Assembly: GCA_964030785.1 (NCBI GenBank)
Contig: OZ034979.1
Span: 9,444,883 to 9,508,882 of the forward strand
Reading direction: 5' to 3'
DNA length: 64,000 nt
From: Siderastrea siderea
Lineage: Eukaryota > Cnidaria > Anthozoa > Scleractinia > Rhizangiidae
This document shows positions 37,664 through 50,100 of this stretch, piece by piece. Each line of letters begins with the position of its first letter. The stretch's first letter is position 1. Both the position numbers and the translations under genes were made by a program. The notes beneath the pieces are model-generated. The model did not search any database and had not been told where the DNA came from. It saw only the letters and a program-made list of their open reading frames with translations.

Positions 37664-38217
37664 CTAATGACGTGTGACAATAATTGGTAATTTAAGTACA
37701 TCTGCGCAAACCTTAATTACTAAGTCCCCCAGATTTCCACTGTAAGTACCCCGCTCTCTAAAAAGCTCAGTTTCTTCATTTAGTCTGTCGGGATTCACGC
37801 CAGCAACTGACTGATATTCTTTATTGGATTGTACGTTGTCTACAAAGAGTTGTCGTAGTCAATAAGCATCCTCTTCTACAGATTTGGAAAGACCAAGCCC
37901 AGACAGGTGCTCCATAAAATAAGGCTCTTTGTTAATAAATTCGGGCAGTCTGTGCAATTGTTTTACGATACTGGAAAATGCGCAATCGCCATCACCAACT
38001 ACTGGGTCAATCGATAATCCAAAGGAGGGCAGATTTCGGTTAAGGTTGCTCACTGGATTGTGAATGGTGTCATCATGATTTGAGGAGCTGTTGAGTGCGT
38101 TTTCCGTAAACATTTGCATAAACGGTATATCGAAAACGTTGACAGATTTGTCATTTATAGTGCTTTTGATTTCTTGCAGAACTTGGTAAAGCTGGTTACA
38201 GTGACAGTAAATAGACA
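37664..38217 (-). pseudogene. OTU-domain cysteine protease fragment with an in-frame TGA
   Basis: The frame starts at the ATG at 38217 and shows the OTU catalytic motif GDGDCAFSSIVKQLHRL. It reads EEDAY, meets TGA at 37859-37861, and continues in the same frame for about 63 residues (LRQLFVDNVQ, then GTYSGNLGDLVIKVCADVL) to TAG at 37664-37666. OTU domains are deubiquitinase-like proteases and occur in many transposons. The expected C-terminal His region is missing. A single base change could account for the TGA. Read-through or a sequencing error is possible. Confidence 0.75.
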
Positions 38218-38460
38218 TTCAATAAAGTGGTCAATCGTTTCAGACATGTTCACGTTTTGTTGCAGTTTCAGTAAATAAAGAGAATCAGTTAAAAACCTGG
38301 TAAATTGTATGAAGTTAAGGTATAAAACCACTGGAAAAACCGTGTACGATCAACCTTGCTCAACGTCAGATCAGAAAGATCGTGATCAGTCAAAACTGAT
38401 AAAATTATAAATGATTGTCAAAATAACTACTGCAGAGACTGATCAAATAACGTGAAAAGA

Positions 38461-38510
38461 CGTTAGTTACAATATTTCGACTGGCCAATACCAGTCTTCA
38501 TCAGGTTTTA
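38461..38510 (-). other. Hammerhead-like motif at the retroelement 3' region
   Basis: On the minus strand, CTGATGA (38498-38504), then a 6-bp hairpin GACTGG/CCAGTC, then GAAA (38475-38478) and TATTGTAAC. This matches the hammerhead core order, but an extra A precedes stem II and the base pair next to GAA is not formed, so it is probably an inactive relic. Confidence 0.4.
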
Positions 38511-38652
38511 TTAACGCAAATCACGAATTTACAGAAATATATATGTAGTAAAACAATGAGCGGAAGTTACATTTATGACGTGGTATGGCGTCGCTTAGAA
38601 ATAATAGAAAATAACTAAAACAAAACAAAAATTTACTATATATAGGTACAAA

Positions 38653-38800
38653 TTACAGTTCATCACGTTTATTAATGCCTAGAGGCTCAAGAGTCTTAGC
38701 CTTGTGAATAATGTGAGCCTCACGTGCCTTCCTGAAAGAATTGCATTCATTTTTAAGTTTTTCAATAGGAATAAGTAGCATATGGGTGTCGGAGTGGTTA
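38653..38800 (-). pseudogene. C-terminal fragment of a Penelope-like retroelement (GIY-YIG end), tentative
   Basis: About 49 residues ending FRKAREAHIIHKAKTLEPLG and NKRDEL resemble the C-terminal part of the GIY-YIG endonuclease of Penelope-like elements (REA.xIxK.xTLxPxGxN). It is 5'-truncated against the inverted 20-bp array. The following minus-strand 3' region (38460-38652) has the CCTGATGAAG-hairpin-GAAA signature often seen at such ends. Confidence 0.5.
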
Positions 38801-38803
38801 TTG

Positions 38804-38963
38804 CTGAACCAAGGCACACTGAGGTGAACCAAGGCAAACTGAGGTGAACCAAGGCAAACTAAGGTGAAGCAAGGCAAACTGAGGTGAATGAAGGGAAACT
38901 AAGGTGAACCAATGCAAACGGAGGTAAACCAAGGCAAACTATGGTGAACCAAGGCAAACATAG
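38804..38963. repeat. Inverted short array of the same 20-bp unit, about 8 copies
   Basis: Reverse-complement units (AAGGCAAACTGAGGTGAACC and variants) adjoin the right TIR, mirroring the long left array. Confidence 0.93.
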
Positions 38964-39084
38964 GTGAAAGAAGTATACGTTTCATGTAATGGGACGCTAT
39001 ATGTCCCTTACATAGCAGTGTATGTATTTCATGGATATACTGGGACGTTATATGTAGCTTACATGAATGCTTTACTGTCAAATT

Positions 39085-41217
39085 TTGTCTTTGAGTGCTG
39101 TATTTTTTATCTGCTCCCAGGACCCGTTGTGCAAAAAGTGCGCAGGAGGGGAAAACATAAATCACTTTATTTGAGGCTGGAGCATAGTCCCCTACGGTGG
39201 GTTGGGGGGGGGGAGGTACTCCCATACATATCCTATCTACCAGGGCAGGTATGTGCCGCTGTGAAGGGTATGGTTTTCAAGCATTTTGGTCTGGGAAAGG
39301 AGGAAAGGATATAGAAATCAGGGAGGTTTGGTCTAGAATAGAAAATCAATTACAGGGAAACTGGTGAGTGGTGTGTCATCAAAGTCCAAGGGAGAGTCAG
39401 TTCTCTGAAAGTTGGGGAAGAAGTTGGAATGGGGGGTGGGGAGGTGAAGGAGAGGGAAGTTTTCTGCTCATCAAACTCTTCACTCTAAGGGTGGCTTCCA
39501 CCTAAGCACTTTTGTTTTGCAAAATATTAAAACACAATTTTCCTTATTATTTTCTCCTACTCCTCATCATTTCACAAATGCCAGTGTCTCCCTGTGACCT
39601 TCCTGCCTTGCTCTCCTCTCCCCACCCCCCACAACAATAAAGAGATAACATTCTAAAGCTGGCAACAACAGCGAATTTCAGTTGCCAGCGAAAATCACCC
39701 GTATCTGCAATTTTAATCTCACCAATAAGTAATCAAAAATTATCGATAATCTCTCTGATATTGATGATTAAAATTTGTTGTGAGGGTGCAAAAATTGCCA
39801 GTAATCACCACCTGGTGTGTCTGCTCCTGCTGTGCGAAAATTGATAGTGATCATTGGCAATAAATTTTGCCGTGATGAGCATATAAAATTGCCTTGGATG
39901 TTGCTGGGTTTAGGTACACATTGTAGACAGCAAGTGTGGAAACGGCAGAAAAATCTTCATGGGTTTCATGTAGACTATTTTCTGTTGACACATCTACATG
40001 TAAATTATTTATATGTGATGGGAAAATCATTGCAAATTGGCTTCAGCAAGAATGCAAAAGCCATTGCTGGCAATGTTTACAACATTGGGTCCTAGGAATC
40101 AAACATGCTGCACTGTCTCCAAGTAAAAGAACACTGAAGCTACAAAAAGTACTGAGACTTTATAGCAAGTCCAGGTACATATTTTAATGTCATTTAGCAA
40201 TCACTCTAACAGATAATTTACAACAACTGATGACAGAAAATACATCAACAATAATGATTGTTAATACAGTAACTCTAACCAATAGTAATAAAAGAGATGA
40301 AACAACTAAAAAACAGCAGCCAAAAATTACATCAAAGAATCTCTTCACAGTTCCTTCTTGCATAGACAAAAATTCACAGTTGAAACATTCATTAAAACAC
40401 ACATCATCTTGCTGTCCAAAATTAATGACTTCATTACAGCAACAAAGGATTCATCCTTGGCATCAGTGTTCACTGATTGGCCTTTCACGCGTCAACATAA
40501 GGAGAATTCCAGGTCCCAAGATTCCACAAAAAATGGCTGCGAATGCACCAACTTGGTGAAGAGGAGTCTGTGAAACAAAAAAATTCCAGTTAAGGGGGCA
40601 CTGTCCAAATTCTGTGCAGCAAAACAGTACAGTTTGAGTAGTTTGGTGGCAAAGTTCAAGGATCACAAGCATGGATAAGCCTTGCATATTAGCAGGTGTA
40701 TTCTCTGATTGGCTACCGACTGATTCTCTTCAGAGCCAAGTTAGGTCTTGAGCAGTCGAAAAGAATTGATGCGTCTCGGAAAAAATTAAGTGAACGTCAA
40801 ATTCTCAACATGTAAAATACAAGTATTGGAATCTTGAGCTTACTAGGCTTTGGATCCTCTTCAAGCCTCGAATTTTGATAACAAGGATATCGTAGATTGT
40901 ACCCGATACTCTTACAGCTCAAAGATCACAAGGGTAAGTACATTTCTGTCAGCAACGATAAATAACTAACACATAATGACTGACGACAGCTGTAAATATG
41001 TCAGCTAAATGATTTGCAAGCTCCAGACTCAGATTTGATAGAAAAACTGAAGTCTCAGTCTCCGATTTTTTAACAGGGGTCTCACATTCTTGCAAAGTCT
41101 CGGATGTTCCATTCTATACCCCTTTTTGTAAAATCAGAGGGAATCTTACCAATTTTGAACCAGAGGCTGGATTTAGAAAATACCTGGCGTGATGGAAACA
41201 TGGTCCACATTCTGCAG
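39085..41217. other. Spacer without a recognised gene
   Basis: Contains one copy of a dispersed family (ggtactcccatac...cattttggtctggg, about 39215-39300). Open frames of 70-110 codons here overlap on both strands, lack conserved motifs and look spurious. Confidence 0.5.
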
Positions 41218-41225
41218 CTGATAAA

Positions 41226-41634
41226 GGCTATCGTTACTTTTAGGGGACTCGCGCTACATAGGAAAAAAACCAGTGAAAAACTGTTTGAATGCACGCGCAA
41301 AAATGACGAGTGACAAATTTGATGACGAGCTTTTATTAGCGAGAAAACCAAATGAAAACAAAATGAAAAACGGTTAAACACTCATCTACAGTATTTAGGG
41401 TTAAGCACTGATCGATAGTGATTAGGCCTAAGAACTCATCTATACTTCTGTTTAGGGTTAAGCACTGATTCTACGACGGTTAGCTTTGTTATTGTTGAGT
41501 TTAGTTATTTCTAAACTTTGTACAATTAATTGAATTCGTCATTTTTGCGAGTGAGTTAAATTCGTCATTTTTGCGCGTGCATTCAGACAATTTTTTCTCT
41601 ATATAGCGCGAGTCCCCTAAAAGTAACGAAAGCC
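41226..41634. mobile_element. 409-bp MITE with 8-bp target duplication
   Basis: CTGATAAA is duplicated at 41218-41225 and 41635-41642. Inverted ends are GGCTATCGTTACTTTTAGGG and GGCTTTCGTTACTTTTAGGG, extending through GACTCGCGCTA and GAATGCACGCGCAAAAATGA. Non-coding. Confidence 0.85.
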
Positions 41635-41642
41635 CTGATAAA

Positions 41643-42926
41643 TGGGGCGAGTTGATTGATGATTTTAGTTTATAAGTTAAGCCTCAAGTTTAGTGGGGTA
41701 AGGGTTCGCGCAAAAAAATGTTTTTTTAAGAGTGGTTGGTTATTCTAAACTTGCTTCAAGCCAGTTTCTCTATATTATACTTTTTCAGGACCTTAACGAT
41801 TCGCGTAGGTATGAGCAAAATTTTCAATATTTTAATTGGCGCAGCAGATACGAACTTACCATCTTAACTGGCGTTTCTGGCCGTCGACCTGCAGTAGCCA
41901 TTGATCTACGAATTAGGCCCATCCTTAACGTACTACACGCTTGTCGCAGCAACATCATGGAAAGCTTTCAGGAAGACAGATTAGAAATCTTCAAGACAAA
42001 TCCTTTTCCTTCTTGTCCGCGTAGTCTGTGTCCAAGATGGCGGAAAATAACCCAATATTTTCGCCTCTATGAATTCTGGGTATATTTGATCCCGGTCTCC
42101 CGCGGATCACCTTTCTTCCTTTCTTTCATTTTCCCATTATTTCTTTTTCTTTTCAGCTATTCGCTCTTTCTGTAACTTGCAGACCAGATTTAGTGTCTCC
42201 CAGATTAATGACTGAAAGGGAAGTTGTAATTGCAAAAATCAAAAGGGCTCTTGGTTTTTCACACAACCCTCCTTCCCACAAAGTATTGTGTGATGTCAAA
42301 TAACAGCGGTAATGGAGACTTATAAGTAAATGCAGTTTTGACCTTTTGTGACCTCCAATGCAAATTGGGGTTTGTAGGCCCTGGAGTGAATGTTGGGGGG
42401 GGGGGGGGAGTTGGTACATTGTCAAGAGCCCCTGACATTGTACAAGATATAAAGGTCGGGTATATGTGGCCCTAAAGTATGGGTTTTGAGTCATTCCACT
42501 GGCCTTAGATGGGTTGTAGATTTTTACTGTTATGGTCGGTTAGTGTAGCAGGGAGAGATTTTAAGTTATGTCTAAAGTAGCAAGGGTTTCAAGTCCTGGT
42601 CTTAACTTCTCAGCCCTTGCCAAAATTCTGAACTTCACCCCCACCCTGAATCTCCACATCATAGAAACAAAGCCTATCTTTATTAACTTTACAGTATTTA
42701 CAGGGTGACATAAGAACTACATGAAAGACATACATATGAACTCATGTGGTTAAAACACAAAATGGGAGTATAGAGAGGATATTACATGGCAGCGCAAAGA
42801 TATGAATTTTATTTTCGAGTGGAAAAAGCAATATTTTACGAACGAGTGCAGCGAGTGAGTAAAATATTGTTTCTTACCACAAGAAATTGAAATTCATATA
42901 TTCAAGCCACCATGTAATTTTCTTTT
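41643..42926. other. Spacer; possible promoter-like AAGATGGCGG
   Basis: aagatggcgg near 42033 resembles a YY1-type start-site element, but no supported exon follows. A dispersed repeat (tatgtggccctaaagtatggg, about 42450-42540) and poly-G runs are present. Confidence 0.35.
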
Positions 42927-43099
42927 TATTATATAGACAAGAGTATTTTTGCACAAGTGTAAGAGTGGGAAATGACGTCATCGATATCCTCACTAGTGAA
43001 GATATGGAAAATACGCCACTCGAGTCCCGGATGTAGTTTCGCATGAACATCACGAGTGGTCTATTTTCCACTAAAACACTCTTGTCTATATAATAATAA
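42927..43099. mobile_element. MITE with TTATATAGACAAGAG ends (about 173 bp)
   Basis: Inverted ends TTATATAGACAAGAG at both sides, with an interior gacgtcatcgatatcctcactagtga. Boundary precise to a few bases; the target duplication is obscured by AT-rich flanks. Confidence 0.7.
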
Positions 43100-43139
43100 A
43101 GGATCTGTGAAGTGAGTAAGCAATTTGACCAGATTTTAA

Positions 43140-43344
43140 CCCTCTAAGCCCCAATAGTGATCAGCATCAAATTTCTCCTCATCATATCAGTGCATAATAA
43201 CACAAAAAAGGTCATGAGAATTGGGGAAATGATCACCAAAGATGAATAGTCTTGATAACTTAACAACTTCTCCCAATTAGTACTCAGTGATATGTATGGA
43301 GACCAGTAAGGAGAATTTGAATAGTGATGCCAGGGCTTAAAGGG
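43140..43344. mobile_element. TTAA-flanked MITE, copy 6 (205 bp)
   Basis: TTAA at 43136-43139 and 43345-43348; ends ccctctaagcccc and gggcttaaaggg. In the spacer downstream of the BTB-TLDc gene, immediately followed by a short palindromic repeat. Confidence 0.85.
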
Positions 43345-43348
43345 TTAA

Positions 43349-43453
43349 GGCTACAGCAGGGGTTGAACCTATGACCCCACGATATTGGTGCTTCACGTAT
43401 CACAAAAGCATCAGTATCAAGGAGGTCACAGGTTCGACTCCTGTTGTTGCCTT
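43349..43453. repeat. Head-to-head tRNA-like inverted repeat (about 105 bp)
   Basis: ggctacagcaggggttgaacc at the left pairs with the inverse ggcaacaacaggagtcgaacc at the right; arms are about 45 bp. The right arm reads AGGTTCGACTCCTG, a B-box-like sequence. It directly adjoins MITE copy 6. Confidence 0.6.
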
Positions 43454-43488
43454 GAAATCATTCTCTTTTCTATTTCTTGTCCTGGGTA

Positions 43489-43940
43489 TACCATAAACTG
43501 CCGCATATAAGCCCTCCCCCCCCACTTATAAGCTCCCCCGGTTATAGGCCCATCTACCTTTAAACAAAAAAATACATCTGGTTATAAGCCCCCCCCCGGA
43601 TATAAGCCCCCCTCTAGTTTTCCTCGTAGAACACTGAGAAGATGAACTCTGAGCCTCTGCCTTGTTACGTTCCGGTTACGTTTGTGTTGTTATAGTTTTG
43701 ATTTTGTTGTTAAAATTGAAATGAATTCGATTTATTATGACGTTTCAAAAGTTAATTTAAAACTGGTAGATTAAAAATGTATTTCGATCAACAATGCTGT
43801 GGCTCATTTCGAAACGTTTTTTTTATTCCGCTTATAAGCCCCCCCCCCCCCCCGGATATAAGCCCCTCCATTTATAAGCCCACCAAAAACCCGTTACGAA
43901 GTTGTATAAGCCCTGGGCTTATAAGGGGCAGTTTACGGTA
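43489..43940. mobile_element. TA-flanked MITE, TACCRTAAACTGCC ends (452 bp)
   Basis: Ends TACCATAAACTGCCGC and the inverse TACCGTAAACTGCCCC with TA at 43487-43488 and 43941-43942. It holds repeated TTATAAGCCCC motifs and poly-C tracts. Confidence 0.8.
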
Positions 43941-44135
43941 TAAGCTTATTGAACGTTCCTTGCTGCCCAGTTCTGTTTGGCCAATCCCATTTGCTTGTAC
44001 TTGAACAAAAAAGTCTGTCACTGATGCGGTTTTAATACCAGAACAAGTTCACCGACTCTCTTCCTTCCACTTATCCAGGACCACGATCTGTTGTTGTCTA
44101 GACTAGCTATGCACATTTGATCCTTTTTCTGTTTG

Positions 44136-47100
44136 CTACACTCTCTCGTACAAAGGTTCTGTCTTTAAACCAAACACTTCATAATCTTTCACTGTGAAAT
44201 TGTAGTCCCCCATGAGTAGGCTGCTAGAGGCCTGGGGTCCATCATAAGAGTGAGGTAAGTTAGAGTAGGACTCAGGCCTCTCACTGCATTCATCACTGAT
44301 ACAAAGGTCAGCCCCAGCACCAAACATGGGACCATATCTATGAAACAAAACATCACAATCATGATAAGGATTTCCTTGTGTACAAGTAAAAATGATTTTT
44401 GTTTTGAAACTGTGGTGAAAAAAATTAATGAATAGAAAAAAATACATCAACTTTGTTTAGCACTTGACAGTCAAATGACTGACAAACCAGTAAACCTTGG
44501 ATTTCAGATCAAATTGGAATTTAGAAATTTTTTATGGGGGAAGAAAACCAGAGAACCAAGAGATAAAGCTATTGGAATGAGGACAAGAACAAAGAACAAC
44601 TCTACCACTTGTGATATTTTTGTGCATTGACACAAGTCCAAGCACAAATTTTAAAAAATCAAAAATTAAAAAATTACTGGGTCATTCTAGAAATTTAACT
44701 GGACAATGTCACATGAGACATATGTGACTGTTAATTGCAGCACTGACACATGCTTCTGGTAGTATAGTATGAAAGAATAAAGTTGATCATATATTGCTGC
44801 CCCACCTCAATGTTTTTTTTTTCGCTATACAGACTTTCCTCTGTGCCCGATTAATTTAAGAAAATTTCTGGGCAATGATTGTAATGGCTTTGAGCAAAGA
44901 AAATGTGTAACTCATTCATTGACACAGGCCTTTTTAGTAACTCCAGGTTCCCTAGTGAAAACTAAATGAGAACACCATCAGAAAAGGTGAAGCCAAGCAT
45001 ACTAAGTTGACTGTTGGCCAAGATGATTGCCCAATTAAACCTTGTCTGGTGGTGCATTCAGTTTTGAATCATCTCAAGACAATATCATCTGCTAAAATAT
45101 CTGGTCTCCTACTTATCCAGACTACCGTGTAGCACTAAATTTTTGCGGGAGTTTAATTTTGTGGATTGGCGATTTTTTGTGTTTCGTGGGAACTAAGTTT
45201 TGCGATTGGGAGAAGAAACTGGTTTTTCTTGCTGGTAATTAATTTTTGCGATAATCGCATTTTTCAGAAAGCCCCCATCTATTTGGAATTATAAAGTTGT
45301 CATTTCTTGAGTACAAACAATCGAATACAGGTGTAAAACATGCAGTTAATCAATGGAGTACCTTCAGACGATCATTTTATTTAAAGCTTTTAACTCTCAA
45401 ATACATGTACCAACTCAGGAGCTCCTTACCAACTGCAATTTCTGTTCATCGGTTTTCTTTCTGAATGTCTTGGTTCTAATTTCGTTTTGTTTCTGAACAA
45501 AAGAGGCGGTTTAAGTGAATGGGCACCAACATGATTTTGCCTTACATGCAAAAGGCAATGTTTGTGTATAATTTTGAGTATGGTGTAAATTTTTGCAGAG
45601 AAAATTTTTGCTGGAGATTTTTTTGGCTGGAACTTTTTTTTGTGGATCGTGACGAAACCCGCAAAAATCGCAAAAATTAGAACCCACAAAAATTTAGTGC
45701 CATACAGTATTTTCAGTAGTCCCATCAAGTCAGGATAATAGAGGCTCAACTGTGCACAGCTGACAAACCTTGGGTGATGAAGAGTGGCATACTTAGGATG
45801 CGTCACATCAAACTTGCTTGGAGGAACACCATCAGAGTTCATCAGTGTAAAAAGGAAAGACCTTAAGAAATAATATTATGTCAACTATGGGAAAATAACT
45901 TGATCAAATTGGATAGTTGCCAAGTTATGTAATTTGCCAAGATATGTACTGTACTCTCAAAGTGTCTCTCTCTTTCTCTTTCTCTTTCCTGGTTATGTAG
46001 GTAAAGTCATCAGGTGGCCCACACGACCAGAGCTTAACCCAGTTTCTGTTGCATGAAGCAATAAGGAGTATTTTTAAAATACTACTTCCCTCTGGATGGG
46101 ATGCTAGTCCATCACAGGATACCCAGCATAAAGTGACAAGGAGTATTACTACTCACTCCTGGATGGGATGCTAGTCCATCACAGGATACCCAGCATAAAG
46201 TGACTAGGAGTATTACTACTCCCCCTGGATGGGATGCTAGTCCATCACAGGATATCCAGCATAAAGTGACTAGGAGTTACTACTCCCCCCTGGATGGGAT
46301 GTTTGTCTATCACAGGATATCCAGCATAAAGTGACTAGGAGTTACTACTACCCCTAGATGGGATGCTAGTCCATTGCAGGGTTACTCCCCAGTATTTTAT
46401 TAGGTTTTCCTAATGGTTTGGTTCACTAACTCACTCACTCTCTCGATACCTTAGTGGCACGTAAGTCCTCAGAGGTTTCAGTAAACAATTATAAATTATA
46501 GTTTTTTATGGGCAGGGTCATTAGCCCTGCAACAAACCCCAATACTGGAGGACCAGGGTGTTGTTAAGAGAGGCCCCTCTCCCGTGGACGCCAATCTGGC
46601 ATAGTCGAAACTGCCTCAAGCACAAAGCTCCAGATGGCACTAAGGGTTGTAAGTGCACATACACCTTCCCACCTCAAGAAGACACAACACCAAGTAATTA
46701 AGGAAGTGCTTTTGTGGTACTCACTTACAAATTTAAACATTAAAAGTAAAAATTTAAGTATCAATCCTCCAGTTCCTTTGCCCTCTTCCGGCAAAAGATC
46801 ACATATTTCATGGCAATCAAATAGAATATTTCTTGTCACTAATAAAAGATTAGGTAGAAGATATAGGGAACTTATAAAGTAAGTTCCCACCTGTTGGAAG
46901 GCATGTATTTTCCACGTGGAATGTCACTGCGCCATGGCTGATCACTAAATCCTCCACACAAATTCCCATTTGAACCCTGAAGTTTATCAATGTTAATGAT
47001 TGAATGAATAGTGTATAACAGTGAAAGAAGATTGTTTGCATTACATTTGGAATAATGGAGTTGAAGAGAAGGGAACTTAGAAGAACAACTGTAATGTTTG

Positions 47101-50100
47101 TCTGTTATCTCGACGAATGATGTTTGTTGAAGAAAAACGTGTCCCATGCTAGGAAACATGACCATGTTCAGTCAAGCAGAACAAAGCAGCGTGATGCTTT
47201 TCATTTCCATTATGCCTGGCAGCATTCAATGCGGCTGTTATCGCTTGTTTTCTGTTTTCTTGTTTGATATTTTGGAGAAGAAAAATCTGCTATTTTTCAA
47301 GCTATAATTTTACTTCCATCAGGGGAAATTATTTAGCACATTGATTCAACTTTGACTCTAACCAACAACACGTTCTCACATGGTCTCCAAGTTGAGGGCT
47401 AATTTTCAAAAGTAGTCACCAACTACCGAAAGTTCCGTCGCCATGGCACCTAAAGAGGTTGCAACTTGCAACATTGCTCGACTGTGGGCATTGCTAAACA
47501 CCGGTTGCCTGTCAGGAATGAAGCAGAATGAACCAAAGTGACATCAGAATGTGCTGAAATGAACTGGAACGGTACAGTGTACCAAATCTAAACGGGAATG
47601 ACATTGGAATGAATCTTTTCGTTCCTTACCATTCTGTTCAGTTGTGTTTCATTTCAACATTTTCCCAGAGCATTCTGGGTTATTCTGATCCATTTCAGTA
47701 CCATTCTGGTTCATGCCGGTATATTTCGGTATATTCTATACCGGTGTATTAGTAACCCCCATAACACTACTTTTCCCAGACTTACTACTTACGAGAACAA
47801 CAGTAAAAGTTGGTGAGTGGCCGTCACACTTTGAATGAAATGCTGCAGCCGAGAATCCATCTTTTGAAGCTCTGTATAGCAACTGCCACTCCTGTTGCTC
47901 ATTTCCAAACCAAACATTCAGCATATTTTGAAACTTGAGACAATCCCTTGACAAGAGACTTGTGCTGTGGAACAGTTTGTGTGAAGCTCTGGGTCTTAGA
48001 CGAGGGTCTTCAGCTTTTCTGAAATGACTGGGCACTGCTGCAAAACGATATCTAAAAACAAATCATTAAGCAGGTTATTGGTATACAAATAAGAGAAGGT
48101 CATGCAGCTTTCCCAGCCAATTTTCCCCTGGCAATGTGGCATGTTTTTGGCTGTAACATTTTTTATTTGTTGTAGAACATTCAAAACATTGTGTAACATT
48201 CTAAGTCTTACACATACATATTTGAGTGTTCAAATTCACACCTATTATATTTTTCCAGGACGACCAATTTCTAAGGCCCTTTGTCCCATGCAAGCTTTAA
48301 ATGTTACAGAATATGAAATGCATAATGCAAAGTTAGGGGCTCCGGCAGTTATATTGCTGACAACCACAGCAAATAAAGTGACTGGGAGTTTCACTACTCA
48401 ACAGTCCATTTTCTTGTGGCCTTAAATTCTGGATCAAACTAGAACATAGTAATGTTTGTTTCTGAAAAGGAAACTGGTGAACCTGGCTAAAAAAATTCTC
48501 AGAGTAAGGACAAGAACCAACAAAATTCCTATTCTGTGATAATCCAAAAAGAATGCACCCAATGTTTACCTCTCTAATGACACTTCCATTGGGACAACTC
48601 CTGTGGGTTCCACTTCTTCAGCATACACAGTACTATCAATCAACAGTAACTTGATGTGTTCTATCACTCCTGAGAGTGTCTAATAAAAAAGGAGAGATAG
48701 TGATGCTGATGAAGAATTTGTTAGTTGCATGGATGAGCAGGCAAGTAGCTAATCTAGTGAAGTAAAAGGGTTTGACTCTGACTTGTTTTCAGATACTTGC
48801 TAACACTGTTTTGGTTAATGCTTAAGCCTTCATCAGTTTGATCAATTTCACCATAATCTTTATAAGATCAATTTAACACCCGGGGACCACATTCACAAAA
48901 GTATCCTTCACAAATAGGCCAACATATGTTTTTTCCAGTATATTGGACTTTTCTCTCAGAAGGGAAAACAAACTCTGGCCCCAGGCAATTTTACTATTAA
49001 TTTTACGCATATTGAAGAGGGCATAAATTTATCAGATAAGGGGCATTAATAAGAGAGATGTTTAGTTTAATTTCTGTGAAAAAGCAAAAGTCATGCATCA
49101 GAAAGGCCACAAGTAATTAAACATCCAGAAAGACCCTGATTAACCAAAGTTAAAAGATAGTGTTAATCCTTTTACCTCCCTTATCTTGTTGTTATCCTCT
49201 TCAGTCCACTGATTAGTTGGTTTGTTCACACCAGAATTCCTTTTTGCCCACAACAGGACAGCACGCCAAAGATCCTCCTCAGAGACTGCAAACTGCATGG
49301 TAAGGGAAAAAGTTCAGGCCGCATTTAAGGCGTATTTACACTACAGAAAAATTGGGTCTGTAAATTGTGTCCGATTAGAAAGTGGTACAGGCCCTGTATT
49401 TTCCTGTATAAACTTACCCTTTTTTTGTCTGAAGAGTCCAGACCCAGATTTTTTGGTTTTAAGACTATTAAAGCATCTATAGACTAGTGCTGGTGGCCCA
49501 ACCAGCCCTGGATAAACAAAGTTCAACTGTACTTTTTTATTTTTTTAATTTATTTTATTAGCTTCGCCAAAAGAAAACAAGGGGAACAACTAAAAAAGGA
49601 AGTTAAATTACTTATAAAACAAACACAACAAACAAAGCAAAACACAGAACTTGGATAAATATGGCAGGGTAACCACGACAGCAGGTAGCCAATTACTGTG
49701 GGCCTGATTTAAATAAAAAACAAATAAACTAAAATAAGAGACACTTAAAGACAACAGTCATGTTACTTTAAAAGTACGTGGGTTATCACAGTCGTGATTA
49801 TCTAGAGTCGTAATGACTGCATGTAACATATAAAAATTATCTAATGCATAGATTATGCTGATGATGACGCTCAGCTTGTTGAAATGTCAGTCAATGTCGT
49901 CACAAACAGTCCTTCCCAGGACTTTCACCAAACATACTTTACCGACTTATGATGTGACTCCTGGGTTCAAACCATTTACAGTGCATAGATTACAGTCATG
50001 TATAATGCACATACAAAGCCAGTATTTCCCTTTTGAAGCCTATAATATTGTTTTGTGGCATTCTTGTTGTTATTTCCTGCCCTGATATCAGCCCACCCTC

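Larger units (their letters stand above)
35172..39076. mobile_element. 3.9-kb TIR element with 8-bp target duplication and subterminal repeat arrays
   Basis: GTCAAATT is perfectly duplicated at 35164-35171 and 39077-39084. The ends align without a gap for the first 25 bp (GGTGATGCGTTCATGTGAGC against AGTAAAGCATTCATGTAAGC). The TIRs are 100-113 bp long, followed by inverted arrays of one 20-bp unit. The interior has an OTU pseudogene and a retroelement fragment, and no transposase. An 8-bp duplication fits hAT, P or Zisupton-like elements. The left end lies 151 bp upstream of the USP37 ATG. Confidence 0.85.
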
